From the NCBI RefSeq assembly GCF_018332715.1, contig NZ_BOQP01000007.1:176587-240586 (forward strand): DNA of 64,000 nucleotides. Direction: 5' to 3'. The notes beneath the pieces were generated by a model. That model made no database searches, was not told where the DNA came from, and was given only the letters and a program-made list of their open reading frames with translations. The position numbers and the translations under genes were made by a program. Position 1 is the first letter of the stretch. The number at the start of each line of letters is the position of its first letter. Shown here piece after piece: positions 35,572-44,842 of the stretch. Source of the DNA: Winogradskya consettensis (GTDB lineage Bacteria; Actinomycetota; Actinomycetes; Mycobacteriales; Micromonosporaceae).

Positions 35572-36540
35572 TCAGGCCTGGGTGCAGTGGGCGCGGACCG
35601 CTCCCCCGGCGATGTGGGGGTAGGTCATCGGGTAGCCGGCGGAGTAGCCACGGTTGGTGACCTTGACGCCGATCGTGCCGTTGCTGACCGGGTAGCTGCC
35701 CAGGGCGAGCCAGGAGCTGTTGTGGGCGCCCTGGGAGATGTACTTGTCGGGGGCGGGGCTGGTGTAGAGCGGGGAGCCGACACCGGTGCCGGTGAGGATG
35801 GACAGGTGCACCGGGGCGGCGGGTACGTCACGCGAGCTGGAGCTGGTCGGTACGTAGATCGACAGCGTGCAGTTCTGGCGGGCGGCGCCGACCTGGAAGC
35901 CGTACAGGATGGCCTGCCCTGCGGTGTCCTCGTGGGCCTTGCCGGACATCGGCATGTCGTCGAACCGGCCGTCGCAGCCGCCCTCGCGGGTGCTGCCGTA
36001 GGCGAGCGTCCACCACCCGGCGTCGCCCTTCTTGAACCAGCCGTGGTTCGAGTAGGACGTGCCCTTGCCGGTGCAGCCGAGGCCGGCGATCGCGTCGTAC
36101 GTGACCGCTTTCGTCTGGGACTGCGGGGGCACCGTGGCCGGTGACGTCGCCGCCGTGGGGGTCGTCGCCGGTTGGGGCTTGGCGGCGGGGGCGGCTGCGG
36201 GGGGCGGGTTCACCGCTTCGCCGGCCACGGGTGCGCCGAGACCTTCGCCGGTCACGCCCGGGGTGGCCGGACTGGAGCCAGGGGCGCCGTTCGTGGTGGT
36301 GGTGCCGCCGCCGCCCCGCAGGAGTCCGGCGGGGAACTGCTGCTGTTCAGCTGCTGCGGGCGTACCCGACGCAGGGTCTTCGCCTTTGTCGTTGCTGGCA
36401 GCGGCACCGGTGATGGCGCCGGTGAGCAGGACCGCCACGACGCCACCCGTGGTGATCTGGGCGGGGCGGGAGCTCACGAAGAACCGCCAGCCTCGGCGCA
36501 GGGGGCTGCTGCTGGTGCCGGTGTGGTCATTGAAGTACAT
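35572..36540 (-). CDS. Membrane-anchored secreted protein of the T7SS operon, unknown function
   Basis: 322 residues. A 25-residue cytosolic leader is followed by one hydrophobic segment (ITTGGVVAVLLTGAITGAAA), then a Pro/Ala/Thr-rich linker (about 55-140). The compact C-terminal domain (about 145-322) contains four cysteines (GLGCTGK, GGCDG, QNCTL, AHCTQA), probably two disulfides. No family recognised. Its start lies inside the 3' end of the AAA gene (14-base overlap, AAGGA upstream), so it is the coupled last gene of the secretion operon. An extracytoplasmic accessory of the secretion machine is a reasonable guess. Confidence 0.65.
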   Translation of the reverse strand: MYFNDHTGTSSSPLRRGWRFFVSSRPAQITTGGVVAVLLTGAITGAAASNDKGEDPASGTPAAAEQQQFPAGLLRGGGGTTTTNGAPGSSPATPGVTGEGLGAPVAGEAVNPPPAAAPAAKPQPATTPTAATSPATVPPQSQTKAVTYDAIAGLGCTGKGTSYSNHGWFKKGDAGWWTLAYGSTREGGCDGRFDDMPMSGKAHEDTAGQAILYGFQVGAARQNCTLSIYVPTSSSSRDVPAAPVHLSILTGTGVGSPLYTSPAPDKYISQGAHNSSWLALGSYPVSNGTIGVKVTNRGYSAGYPMTYPHIAGGAVRAHCTQA

Positions 36541-39500
36541 CAGGGGATTCCTTCCCGGCGCTGTGCGCCGTGACGAAGACCGAGTTCAGGCCGCCGGGCC
36601 GGCCGGGCTGCCGGGTGAAGCTGAGGTCGGCGGTGGTCAGGGTGCGCGATGCTGCCGTACGTGCCAGCGAGGCGGCCAGGGTGTGCGCACCGCGCGCCGT
36701 CCGATCGGTGAGTCCCACGGCCAGATCGGCGATCGCCGCACCCACCTCGTCGGGCACCTCGTGCCCGCGATCGGCGAGCCGGCGCACCGCCATCGCGGCG
36801 AGATCACCGGACGTGTACGGCGGCAGCTCCCAGCCGAGCGCGAACCATTCGGCGAGGCCGGGCAGCCGGCTCAGCAGGTGCGACCAGCGGCCGGGTTCCA
36901 TCAGGAGAACGACGACCGGCGCGTCACCGCCCTCGCGTAGCCGGTCGAGCAGCGCATCGGCCACCTCACCCGACGGATCCGGGCCGTCCCAGCGGATCAG
37001 GAGCACACCACCGCCCGCATCCCGCCAGGCGCGCGCGACGAGGCTGCGTGCCTGGCCGGGCCATTGGACCTCCCAGTCGTGCAGCAGCGATACGCCGATC
37101 AGCTGACCGGACGGTACGAGGTCCAGTTCGGACAGGGCCAGTGCGTAGAGCCGGGCGATCTCGCGGCGGCCCGTTCCGGGTGGGGCGGTGAGCACGACGT
37201 TGGCATGCCGGGCCGGTGGCCGGGCAGCGCCGGAACGCAGCACCGACAGGGTCTCGCCGATCACGGATCGCAGGCCACCGAGTCCGGTCAGGTCGCCGAG
37301 CCGGCGCCAGGCCCGGCTCTCCTCGATGCGGGAGCGGGGATCCGCCGCTGCGCCGGGCCGCCCGGCGGAGGGGATCTCCATGCCGGCCAGGTCGGCGGCG
37401 AGGTCCGCGGCGGTGATCCGGTTGAGCTCGCTGTCCCGTGCCGGCGGGGCGCCGGCGAGCCGGGTCGCCTGGCTGTTCACCATCGACTCGAACAGCTTGC
37501 GGGCCACGCGGCCGTTGCCGAACGTCGGGCCCTTCGGCACTCGGCGGTAGAACTCGGTGACCGCCTCGACGGCGTCGTCGGTGAGTTCGTAGTAGTGCTT
37601 GCGGCACAGGTCCGTGGTGATCGTGACCAGTTCGTCGACGCTGTAGTTGGGGAACTCGACCGTGCGGGTGAACCGTGACGCCAGGCCCGGGTTCGACTCG
37701 AGGAAGCTCTCCATCAGCTCCGAGTAGCCGGCCACGATGACGACCAGCTCGTCGCGGTGGTCCTCCATCATCTTCATCAGCGCGTCGATGGCCTCCTGCC
37801 CGAAGTCCGGCCCGGAGCCGCCCGACCCGGCGGTCAGGGTGTACGCCTCGTCGACGAACAGCACCCCACCCATCGCCCGGGTGACCAGCTCGGTCGTCTT
37901 GATGGCGGTGGACCCGACGTACTGCCCGACCAGATCGGCGCGGGCCGCCTCGACCATGTGCCCCTTGGACAGCACACCCAGCTCGGCCAGCACCGAACCG
38001 TAGAGCCGCGCGACCGTGGTCTTACCGGTACCCGGAGGCCCCGCGAACACCAGGTGCCGGCTCATCGGCGGCATCGGCAGACCCAGCTTCCTGCGCATCT
38101 GCGCCATCCGGATCAGGTTGATGAGCCCGGTGACCTCCTTCTTGACACCGGCGAGGCCGACCAGGGTGTCGAGTTCACCGAGCGTGCCGGACTGCTCCTC
38201 GCCCCCGGCGTCGGCGGGCGGCGCCTGCTCGGCCACCTGCTCCGTGACGCGGGCCCGGCCGGTGTCCTCGACCAGGTCCTCCACCTCGACCCGGTGCTCG
38301 GCCGGCCGGGAGACCGCGACGCCGCGGCTGTCCCGCACGGTGCAGCGGACCAGCCGCACCGGTTCGGCAGATTCGACGTGTACGCCGTCCGCGCCGCTGC
38401 CGAGCACCTCGCACTCGGTGAGCGTGGCCGAGCTGCCCGCCTCGATCGTGATGCCGTGGCCGGCGGAGTTCCGGACGCGGCAGTGCCCCGCGGTCAACCG
38501 GCCACCCGAGGTCACCCGGATGCCGTCGGCGGGAGCGCCGGTGATCTCGCTGTCGCGTACCGAGAGATCGCTGTCCGTCTCGACGAGCAGGCCACCCCGG
38601 CAGGTGGAAGCCGTCAGAGCGGCCCGGGCACCGCCGGAGACCGACAGGTGCGCCAGGCCGGCCTCGGAGAGCACGACCCGGCTCGCGCCGTCCACCGTGA
38701 TCCCGGCGCCGTCGGCCCGGAGCCGCGCGAACGTCGCCGTGGAGCCGCCGGTCACCACCGCCGCGTTCTCCCGGACCTCGCTGACCGTCAGGTCCTCGAA
38801 CGTCGGGGCGGCACCGGCGTCGACACCGACACCGACCGCCGCGCCGGAGACCTCGCAGCCGGCGAACCGCGGGGTCGCGTCGGCGCCGACCTGGATCGCC
38901 GTGTGACCGGCGCCGGTGAAGACGCAGCCGGTGAACACCGCCGTGCTGCCTTCCGCCACGTGCGCCGACTGGATGCGGGCTCCCGTGAACGTGGAGTCGC
39001 TGACCGCCACGTCGCCGGTGCCGCGCAGATACAGGTCGATGCTCTGGCCGTCCTGCACGGTCAGCCGGGAGATCCGGATGCCGCCGCGGCCCTCGACCGC
39101 GATCGCCGGTTTGGCCGCCCCGGTGATCGTGCCGCCGTCGATCAGGCACCGGCCGGTGCCGTTGACGCCGACCCCGTTGCCGCCGGGCCGGCGGATCGTC
39201 GGCTGCCGCAGCGTCAGTGTGCCGGCCTCGGCGACCACCACGGCCGACGTGCCGGCGTCGTCGATGGTCACGCGTTCGAGGGTGCTCGGCCGCGCCGAGG
39301 TGACCACGACGCCGGCACCGGCGGGGTTGATCACCTCGCCGCCGCGCATCGCCAGGGAACCGTCCAGCCGGGACAGCAACGCCGTCCACGACGCGGCGCG
39401 GATCCTGCACGAGTCCAGTGCCGCCTCGCCGCGCTGCACGTCGACGGCGGCGAGCTTGGGGTCGTCGCTGGCCAGGGAGAGCCCGTGCAGGGTCACCCCG

Positions 39501-39724
39501 GCGCCGTTGACCACGAGCACGCTGCCCTCGGTGACGGACACCTCGACGGTGCCGGGGCCGTCCTCGGCGCTGATCGTGACCCGTTTGCTGACGGTGAGCC
39601 GCTCGGTGTAGCGGCCGGGGTGCACGCTGATCGTGTCGCCGTCCCCGGCGCGGGCCAGCGCGGCGCCGATCGTCGAGTGCGCGCCGGGCGTACCCGGGGC
39701 CACGGTGTGGATCTGCCGGCTCAC
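36527..39724 (-). CDS. Right-handed beta-helix / EccA-like AAA ATPase fusion
   Basis: 1065 residues from GTG 39724 (GGAAGGGA upstream; GTGA overlap with the preceding gene). Residues 1 to about 480 are a right-handed parallel beta-helix with repeating strand-turn units rich in GV, GAG and CR/CE rungs, starting with a pectate-lyase-like TIGAALARAGDGDTISVHPG. Residues about 510-790 are a CbxX/EccA-type AAA module: GPPGTGKT with Lys568, Walker B VLFVDEAYTL and sensor region LASRFTRTVEF. Residues about 800-1020 are a second, degenerate AAA-like module (APPGTGRRE, Arg in place of the Walker Lys). EccA proteins act in ESX secretion and usually carry an N-terminal TPR domain; here a beta-helix takes its place. 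Confidence 0.88.
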   Translation of the reverse strand: MSRQIHTVAPGTPGAHSTIGAALARAGDGDTISVHPGRYTERLTVSKRVTISAEDGPGTVEVSVTEGSVLVVNGAGVTLHGLSLASDDPKLAAVDVQRGEAALDSCRIRAASWTALLSRLDGSLAMRGGEVINPAGAGVVVTSARPSTLERVTIDDAGTSAVVVAEAGTLTLRQPTIRRPGGNGVGVNGTGRCLIDGGTITGAAKPAIAVEGRGGIRISRLTVQDGQSIDLYLRGTGDVAVSDSTFTGARIQSAHVAEGSTAVFTGCVFTGAGHTAIQVGADATPRFAGCEVSGAAVGVGVDAGAAPTFEDLTVSEVRENAAVVTGGSTATFARLRADGAGITVDGASRVVLSEAGLAHLSVSGGARAALTASTCRGGLLVETDSDLSVRDSEITGAPADGIRVTSGGRLTAGHCRVRNSAGHGITIEAGSSATLTECEVLGSGADGVHVESAEPVRLVRCTVRDSRGVAVSRPAEHRVEVEDLVEDTGRARVTEQVAEQAPPADAGGEEQSGTLGELDTLVGLAGVKKEVTGLINLIRMAQMRRKLGLPMPPMSRHLVFAGPPGTGKTTVARLYGSVLAELGVLSKGHMVEAARADLVGQYVGSTAIKTTELVTRAMGGVLFVDEAYTLTAGSGGSGPDFGQEAIDALMKMMEDHRDELVVIVAGYSELMESFLESNPGLASRFTRTVEFPNYSVDELVTITTDLCRKHYYELTDDAVEAVTEFYRRVPKGPTFGNGRVARKLFESMVNSQATRLAGAPPARDSELNRITAADLAADLAGMEIPSAGRPGAAADPRSRIEESRAWRRLGDLTGLGGLRSVIGETLSVLRSGAARPPARHANVVLTAPPGTGRREIARLYALALSELDLVPSGQLIGVSLLHDWEVQWPGQARSLVARAWRDAGGGVLLIRWDGPDPSGEVADALLDRLREGGDAPVVVLLMEPGRWSHLLSRLPGLAEWFALGWELPPYTSGDLAAMAVRRLADRGHEVPDEVGAAIADLAVGLTDRTARGAHTLAASLARTAASRTLTTADLSFTRQPGRPGGLNSVFVTAHSAGKESPDVLQ

Positions 39725-42303
39725 GATCGTTTCCCTTCCGCATCCGACAGCATTCCCGGCAGCGCGCCGACGCGGCCGGCCGCAGCGGCGCCGACCCGGC
39801 CGGACGGTTCCCGGCCCGCCCAGTCCTCGGCCCGGCGGCGCAGCGCACCGCCCGCCACCTCGTCGAGGAACGCGCGGTCGCGGCCGACGCGGCCGTCCGC
39901 GCCGATCTCCTGGGCGGACAGCTCTCGCATCAGGACCCGGCCGCGTGCCCCGTCGCGCGGCTCCTCGGCCTCGAGCACGACGAAGCTGGTGCCCGGTGCG
40001 AACACCACCCGGTCGGCGCCCTCCGCCGGTTCCAGGGCCCGGGTCCGGCGACCGGTCATCGACCAGACCAGCACGTCGGTGTCGCCGGTCAGGTCGGCGG
40101 ACGGTTCGGCGAGAGCGCTGAGGAAACCCCATTCGGTGAACAGCTTGGCGTCACGCAACAGGTCCCACTGCGCGGCGACGGGTGACGCGGGGATGACGGC
40201 CGGGCCGCGGTGCGAGGGCATCCGGGCCAGGCCGGCGGCGGCGCACCGGGCGAGCGGCACGTGCGGTCCCTTGGCTGCGGCCCGCAACCCGGCGTCGATG
40301 GTGGCGCCCTGCGGGGACAGGAACAGCCGCAGGGCCACGGCGTCGACCACGATGTCGTCGCGTTCGCCGGCCTCCGCCGTCTGCAGGCCGGGCAGCTCGG
40401 ACAGCACGCGGGCGACGGAGCTGGACACCGCGTCGAACTCGCGGCTGAGGGTGCGGCGCAGCCAGGCCCGTTCGTCCGACAGGTCCTTGTCCCGCACCAC
40501 GCCCGCCGCGGCGGGGACGGGCGCGGCCTGCCGCCGGACGCCGACGTCCACCGGCCCCGGCGCAGCTACCGGCGCCGTCCCGGCAGGTGGCTCGGGCGGT
40601 GTCGTCATCGCGGGTAGCTCGGCCGGTGCCGTCATCGCGGGTAGCTCGGCCGGCGCTGTCATCGCGGGTGGCTCGGCCGGCGGGGCGAGCGCGGACACCT
40701 CGGGCGCCGCTGTCATTGCAGGCGGCTCGGCCGGCGGGGCGAGCGCGGACACGTCGGCCGGTGCGGCCAGGGCGGACAGCGCTGCTATCGCGGGCAGGTC
40801 GGCCGGCGCTGCGATCGAGGGCAGGCCGGCCGGCGCGAACGGCTCCGGTGGCTCGACCGGTGCGGGGTGATCGGGGATCGGTTGCGCAGCGGGCATCCTC
40901 AGCAGCGTCGTCGGGTCCTCCGTCGCCACGACCGCGGTGGGCTCCTCGGCCGCCGTCCTTCCCGCGGGGCCCGGCAGCGGCACGACCGCCGACCATCGTG
41001 CGGCGACGTCGATGCCGGTAGTCCGGTCGTCGGCGGGTCGTTCCGTCAGCCAGGCGACCGCCGCCGAGGCCGCCACCACCACAGCGGTGCCGCGGGTGGC
41101 CGGGTCCATCCGGGCGAGGACGTCGCCGGCGAGCGTTCGCATCCGGTCGGAGCGTTCACCTGCGCTGTCGTCGAAGATGAACGCCGGGAAGTCGGGGCGG
41201 GCCATGGCGGTGCGGATCCGCTCGGCGCCGGGCGGCACCTCGATCGGCCGGACCCACAGGCCCGCCTGCACGACCTCGACCACTGCGTCCGGGGCGTACC
41301 AGTAGACCCTCGGCTCGGTCGGCTCGCCGAGGACCAGCGGCGACCACCAGCTCATCAGCCGCGGTGGTGCGGCCTGAGATTCGGCGCGGGGCTGGTAGCC
41401 CAGCTCCATGGCGTACGTACGCCAGCCGAGGCCTCCTCCCGGCGTGACGGTGTAGAGCTCGAGGGCCGTGGCGTCGCCGAGTGGCAGCCCGGCGAAGCAG
41501 GCCACCGGCTCCCCGAGCAGGTCGGCGAGGACCTGCCCGAGCGCTTCGCCGTGCGGCTGCTGCACCGGCCCGTACCCGACGAAGCGGACCCGGGACCGGG
41601 TCTCGCCGGACAGCGTGCGCCAGAAGCGGGCGATGTCGTCGAGCGACAGCGGTGGGCGGCCGGGACAGCCGAGCAGGACCGACATCCGGTCGGGCAGGCA
41701 CGGCATCGAGGCGACCAGCCAGCGCCAGTGATCCGCCACATCGGCGGCGTCGTGGGAGTCCCGGAGCCATACCCCGGCGGGCAGCGGTTCGGCGATCCCG
41801 GCCGCACCGGTCCGCAGCGGTTCGGTCGAGGCGTCGTCCCAGACCGGCCGGGGGAATCGTTTGGCCTCCCAGCGGGGTACGCGGCCCGGCAGGTGACGTA
41901 CCCATCCGCTGCTCTGCCCGGCGTGCACGAAGAGCTGGCCGGACTTGGCGCGGACCAGTTCGCCGTAGGGTGCCAGGACCGGGCGGCCGAGCCGGTCCGA
42001 CAGCCACTGCCCTGCCAGCCGGGCCATCTCGGGGTGCTGACCGCACACGACCAGCCGGATGCCGCGCCGGCCGCGACGCCCGACCGCGGCGGCGACCGAT
42101 TCCCAGATGCCGAGGGGCTGCTCCCCCTGCAGGTCGAGCACCAGCACGTCGTTGTCGTCATCGGGGCGTACGGCGAACGCGAGGGTCCGGGCCTCCTCGC
42201 TCATCCGGTCGTCGGTGGACAGGACAGTGGCGTTGCCGACGGTGTTACGGGTGATCCCGCTGACGTCGGCGGGCTGGCGGCGGCCGATCGGTGAACGCAT
42301 CAT
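39721..42303 (-). CDS. T7SS-operon protein with ADP-ribosyltransferase-like C-terminus
   Basis: 860 residues from ATG 42303 (GAGGAGGG upstream; overlaps the EccB stop as ATGATG). Residues 1 to about 450 form two or more alpha/beta segments of no known family (VLVLDLQGEQPLG, IRLVVCGQHPEMARL, FVGYGPV). Residues about 490-600 are a Pro/Ala linker with nine-residue repeats (PAELPAMTA). The C-terminal 230 residues contain HRGPAV, FLSALAE, DVLVWSMTGRRTR, VVFAPGTSFVVLE and LMRELSAQE. This resembles the R-S-E plan and the PGT-F-VL strand of bacterial mono-ADP-ribosyltransferases. That identification is tentative. No signal peptide. It may be a T7SS substrate or a machine accessory. Confidence 0.6.
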   Translation of the reverse strand: MMRSPIGRRQPADVSGITRNTVGNATVLSTDDRMSEEARTLAFAVRPDDDNDVLVLDLQGEQPLGIWESVAAAVGRRGRRGIRLVVCGQHPEMARLAGQWLSDRLGRPVLAPYGELVRAKSGQLFVHAGQSSGWVRHLPGRVPRWEAKRFPRPVWDDASTEPLRTGAAGIAEPLPAGVWLRDSHDAADVADHWRWLVASMPCLPDRMSVLLGCPGRPPLSLDDIARFWRTLSGETRSRVRFVGYGPVQQPHGEALGQVLADLLGEPVACFAGLPLGDATALELYTVTPGGGLGWRTYAMELGYQPRAESQAAPPRLMSWWSPLVLGEPTEPRVYWYAPDAVVEVVQAGLWVRPIEVPPGAERIRTAMARPDFPAFIFDDSAGERSDRMRTLAGDVLARMDPATRGTAVVVAASAAVAWLTERPADDRTTGIDVAARWSAVVPLPGPAGRTAAEEPTAVVATEDPTTLLRMPAAQPIPDHPAPVEPPEPFAPAGLPSIAAPADLPAIAALSALAAPADVSALAPPAEPPAMTAAPEVSALAPPAEPPAMTAPAELPAMTAPAELPAMTTPPEPPAGTAPVAAPGPVDVGVRRQAAPVPAAAGVVRDKDLSDERAWLRRTLSREFDAVSSSVARVLSELPGLQTAEAGERDDIVVDAVALRLFLSPQGATIDAGLRAAAKGPHVPLARCAAAGLARMPSHRGPAVIPASPVAAQWDLLRDAKLFTEWGFLSALAEPSADLTGDTDVLVWSMTGRRTRALEPAEGADRVVFAPGTSFVVLEAEEPRDGARGRVLMRELSAQEIGADGRVGRDRAFLDEVAGGALRRRAEDWAGREPSGRVGAAAAGRVGALPGMLSDAEGKRS
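40604..40753 (-). repeat. 27-bp in-frame repeats in the linker of the ART-like protein
   Basis: Units at 40604, 40631, 40658 and 40712, the last two doubled to 54 bases, each starting GTCATCGCGGGTAGCTCGG or close to it. They encode PAELPAMTA-type nonapeptides. The near identity of the units suggests recent slippage. Confidence 0.8.
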
Positions 42304-43601
42304 GAGCCCTCCTCGGTGGCGGTCAGGGCGGCTCGGCTGAGCGCCGGGCCGGTGGGGAGCGCGGTCAGCCAGGGTGCGGGGATCCCGATCTGCGGGCCGC
42401 TGAGCCGCAGCGAGGACAGGACGTTCTCGCCGCTGACGTCGTAGCGGACGCCGTCCTCGGTGATGAGCCACGGTTCGGGGGTCTGTTGGGTGGTGGGTAT
42501 GGGCAGGGCGTACGCGAGGACCGCACTGCCGGGGGCCAGTACCGCCGGTGGCGTACCGGCCCGGTATCCGCGGGCGCTGAGCACGAGCTCGGCGCCGGCG
42601 GGTGATTGCCGCAGGCACAGTGCTCCCCCGGCGGGGTCGCGGAAGGTGACGCCGGCCAGTGCCGACAGGAAGCCGGTCAGCGAGCGGTCGGTGGAGGCGG
42701 GCGCGGTGACGATGTCCGCGGCGCTCAGCGCGACCGGCGGGGAGCTGACCGCTTGCAGGAGGGTGAAGGCGGTCTCGCTGACCGGTGCCAGGCCGTCGGA
42801 TCGCAGGACGAACCGCTGCGCACCACCGCCGGCCTGGGTGAACACCTGACCGATCCGGTACGGGTGCCCGGCCACCTTCGGGCCCTTCGCACCGTGCTTC
42901 GGCACCTTCGGGATGGTTATGGGTTCCCCGTCGGCCACCGCGTCGAGCCAGATCGCGGGCGCGGTGGCGGGGGTGGCTCCGGCGGCGCCCAGGGCGATCG
43001 GCACGGCGTCGTCGGCGATCTCGGATTTCGTGCCACGCCACAGCAGGTAGCGCTTGCCGGCCGAGGCGACCAGGGTGAACTCGCCCGGCGCGAGCGGGGT
43101 CGCCGGTGCGGCCGGGTCGAGGTCGAGCCGGACCGTCCTACCGGTCAGGCAGGCCATCCAGGGGCCGCCGACCAGGTCTGCGGCTGCCGGCAGGACCTGG
43201 GGCGCGCCGGGCAGTCCGATCACCGGGCCGCGTGGCACACCCCGCAGTGCGGTGTGCGAGACGAGTTCGACGGTCGCCGAGGGGCCTTGCAGCAGCAGCG
43301 CAGAGGTCATGTTGCGTACGGGCAGCAGCTTCCCACCGGCGAACACGTATCGGTCGCCGCTCTCCTTCTCGACGATGATCGTGCCGGGCCGGCGCCATGA
43401 CGTGTCGCCGCCGGGCACCAGCCAGCCGTAGACGGCGTACCCGCCGACGACGAGGACGGCGAGCAGGACGCCGGTGAGCAGTCCGACGACCGGGCGCTGG
43501 AAGGGGTTGTCGACGCCCGCCGAGTCGCCGGCGACCAGTGAGTTGCTCATGCGGGTCATCTGGAACTGGTGGGCGTGGACGTGGTCCCGCTGGGTCTGCA
43601 C
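42300..43601 (-). CDS. eccB: Type VII secretion protein EccB
   Basis: 433 residues from GTG 43601 (AGGAGA seven bases upstream). The start VQTQRDHVHAHQFQMTRM matches the EccB N-terminus (QTRRDHVQAYRF-like). One membrane helix (about 38-62, VVGLLTGVLLAVLVVGGYAVYGWLVPG) is followed by PGTIIVEKESGDRYVF and KLLPVRNMTSALLL, and a periplasmic repeat domain typical of EccB. It is part of the ESX membrane core with EccC and EccD. The stop overlaps the start of the next gene, and 20 bases separate it from eccD. Confidence 0.95.
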   Translation of the reverse strand: MQTQRDHVHAHQFQMTRMSNSLVAGDSAGVDNPFQRPVVGLLTGVLLAVLVVGGYAVYGWLVPGGDTSWRRPGTIIVEKESGDRYVFAGGKLLPVRNMTSALLLQGPSATVELVSHTALRGVPRGPVIGLPGAPQVLPAAADLVGGPWMACLTGRTVRLDLDPAAPATPLAPGEFTLVASAGKRYLLWRGTKSEIADDAVPIALGAAGATPATAPAIWLDAVADGEPITIPKVPKHGAKGPKVAGHPYRIGQVFTQAGGGAQRFVLRSDGLAPVSETAFTLLQAVSSPPVALSAADIVTAPASTDRSLTGFLSALAGVTFRDPAGGALCLRQSPAGAELVLSARGYRAGTPPAVLAPGSAVLAYALPIPTTQQTPEPWLITEDGVRYDVSGENVLSSLRLSGPQIGIPAPWLTALPTGPALSRAALTATEEGS

Positions 43602-43621
43602 GGTGGAGTCTCCTAGCCGGA

Positions 43622-44842
43622 CTAGCCGAACAGACCGCGTGCCCAGGCGTACGCGCCGAGCAGCTGGAGCAGTAACGGAATCAGTGCCACACCGGTGATC
43701 ACGTCGCCGGCGCCGGCGAGGAACTCCCAGATCGGCAGCAGCCGGCGTGGCCACGGCCGGGTCGCCGCCATCACCAGGACGCCCAGCAGCACCGCGAGCC
43801 CGGCCAGCAGGACGCTGCGGGCGAGCGGGCCGGTGTTGCCCGAGAGATGCGCGACGACCAGCACGAATCCGGTGGTCGCGGCGGCGACGAGCGCGAGTCG
43901 TTGCCCGGCACCGAAGAACGAGCGGGCGCGCAGGGCGAGGGCGCCGGACAGCACCGTCACCAGGGACCAGCCGATCCACCCACCGGCCCGCATGATCTCG
44001 ATCTGCAGGTACGGCATCAGCAGGCAGGCGCTGAGCACGACGGTGGTCAGGTAGCCGTCCGCCGCGTCGGTCCTGGCCTCCAGGTCACCGGCGGGCTGCG
44101 GTTCGTTGTCGTAGTGCAGCTCCTCGCCGGATTTGGGGAGCTGGACGCCGCGGAGCCGGGCCAGGCGCAGGGCTGCCTTCGGCGCGGACACGACCATGAC
44201 GAGGCCGGTCGTGGCCAGCAGTCCCGCCAGTCCCGGCACGGTCAGCCCGGCCTGCGCCGACAGTCCGAGCGCGTGCACCACTTCGGTGCCGGTGAGCACG
44301 AGCAGCGCTATCCCGCCGGCGCTGAACACCGTGGACATCGCCCGATCGCGGCCCGGCCGGGCGCTCGACAGTCCGGCGGCCAGCAGCCCGGTGCCCGCCA
44401 GGAGACCGGCGACGCCGGTGAACGCGATGGTGCCGCCGCCGATCAGCACGGCGCCGAACACTCCCAGCGCGACCACGGTCAGCACGAGGAACAGCGGTCG
44501 CCGGTACTCCGGTTGCCAGCGGTCGGCGCGCCGGTTGACCGCGGTCGCGATCCCGTCGGCGAGGTCGTCGAAGTCGAGCTCCGGCAGCGAGTCCTCGACC
44601 GGGCGCAGGTACAGCTCCTCGCCCTCCAGCCAGTCCAGCGACTCGGGGGTGCCGGTCGGGTCGAAGGGCGCGCCACCGATGCGCTGCAGAACCCAGCCCC
44701 CGTCGTGGGCGGATTCCGCGGCCGAGGCGACCAGCGTCGGCAGGAGTTCCGACACCGTGACGGTGGCCGGCACGGCCAGGTCGATCCGGCGGTCGCCGGC
44801 GACCACGGTGACCCTGCAGACGTCGGCGGTCAGCTTGGTCAT
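43622..44842 (-). CDS. eccD: Type VII secretion integral membrane protein EccD
   Basis: 406 residues. An N-terminal ubiquitin-like (YukD) domain (about 8-80, CRVTVVAGDRRIDLAVPATVTVSELLP) is followed by about eleven membrane helices from residue 115 to the end. EccD forms the dimeric membrane vestibule of the ESX pore. At 406 residues it is shorter than the 460-510 usual in mycobacteria, with short loops. Its ATG overlaps the eccC stop (ATGA). Confidence 0.93.
   Translation of the reverse strand: MTKLTADVCRVTVVAGDRRIDLAVPATVTVSELLPTLVASAAESAHDGGWVLQRIGGAPFDPTGTPESLDWLEGEELYLRPVEDSLPELDFDDLADGIATAVNRRADRWQPEYRRPLFLVLTVVALGVFGAVLIGGGTIAFTGVAGLLAGTGLLAAGLSSARPGRDRAMSTVFSAGGIALLVLTGTEVVHALGLSAQAGLTVPGLAGLLATTGLVMVVSAPKAALRLARLRGVQLPKSGEELHYDNEPQPAGDLEARTDAADGYLTTVVLSACLLMPYLQIEIMRAGGWIGWSLVTVLSGALALRARSFFGAGQRLALVAAATTGFVLVVAHLSGNTGPLARSVLLAGLAVLLGVLVMAATRPWPRRLLPIWEFLAGAGDVITGVALIPLLLQLLGAYAWARGLFG

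Noticed and set aside
39725..40132. Upstream extension of the AAA gene frame
   Set aside because: The extension overlaps the preceding gene entirely and is Arg/Pro/Gly-rich; GTG 39724 has a good ribosome site and begins the beta-helix.
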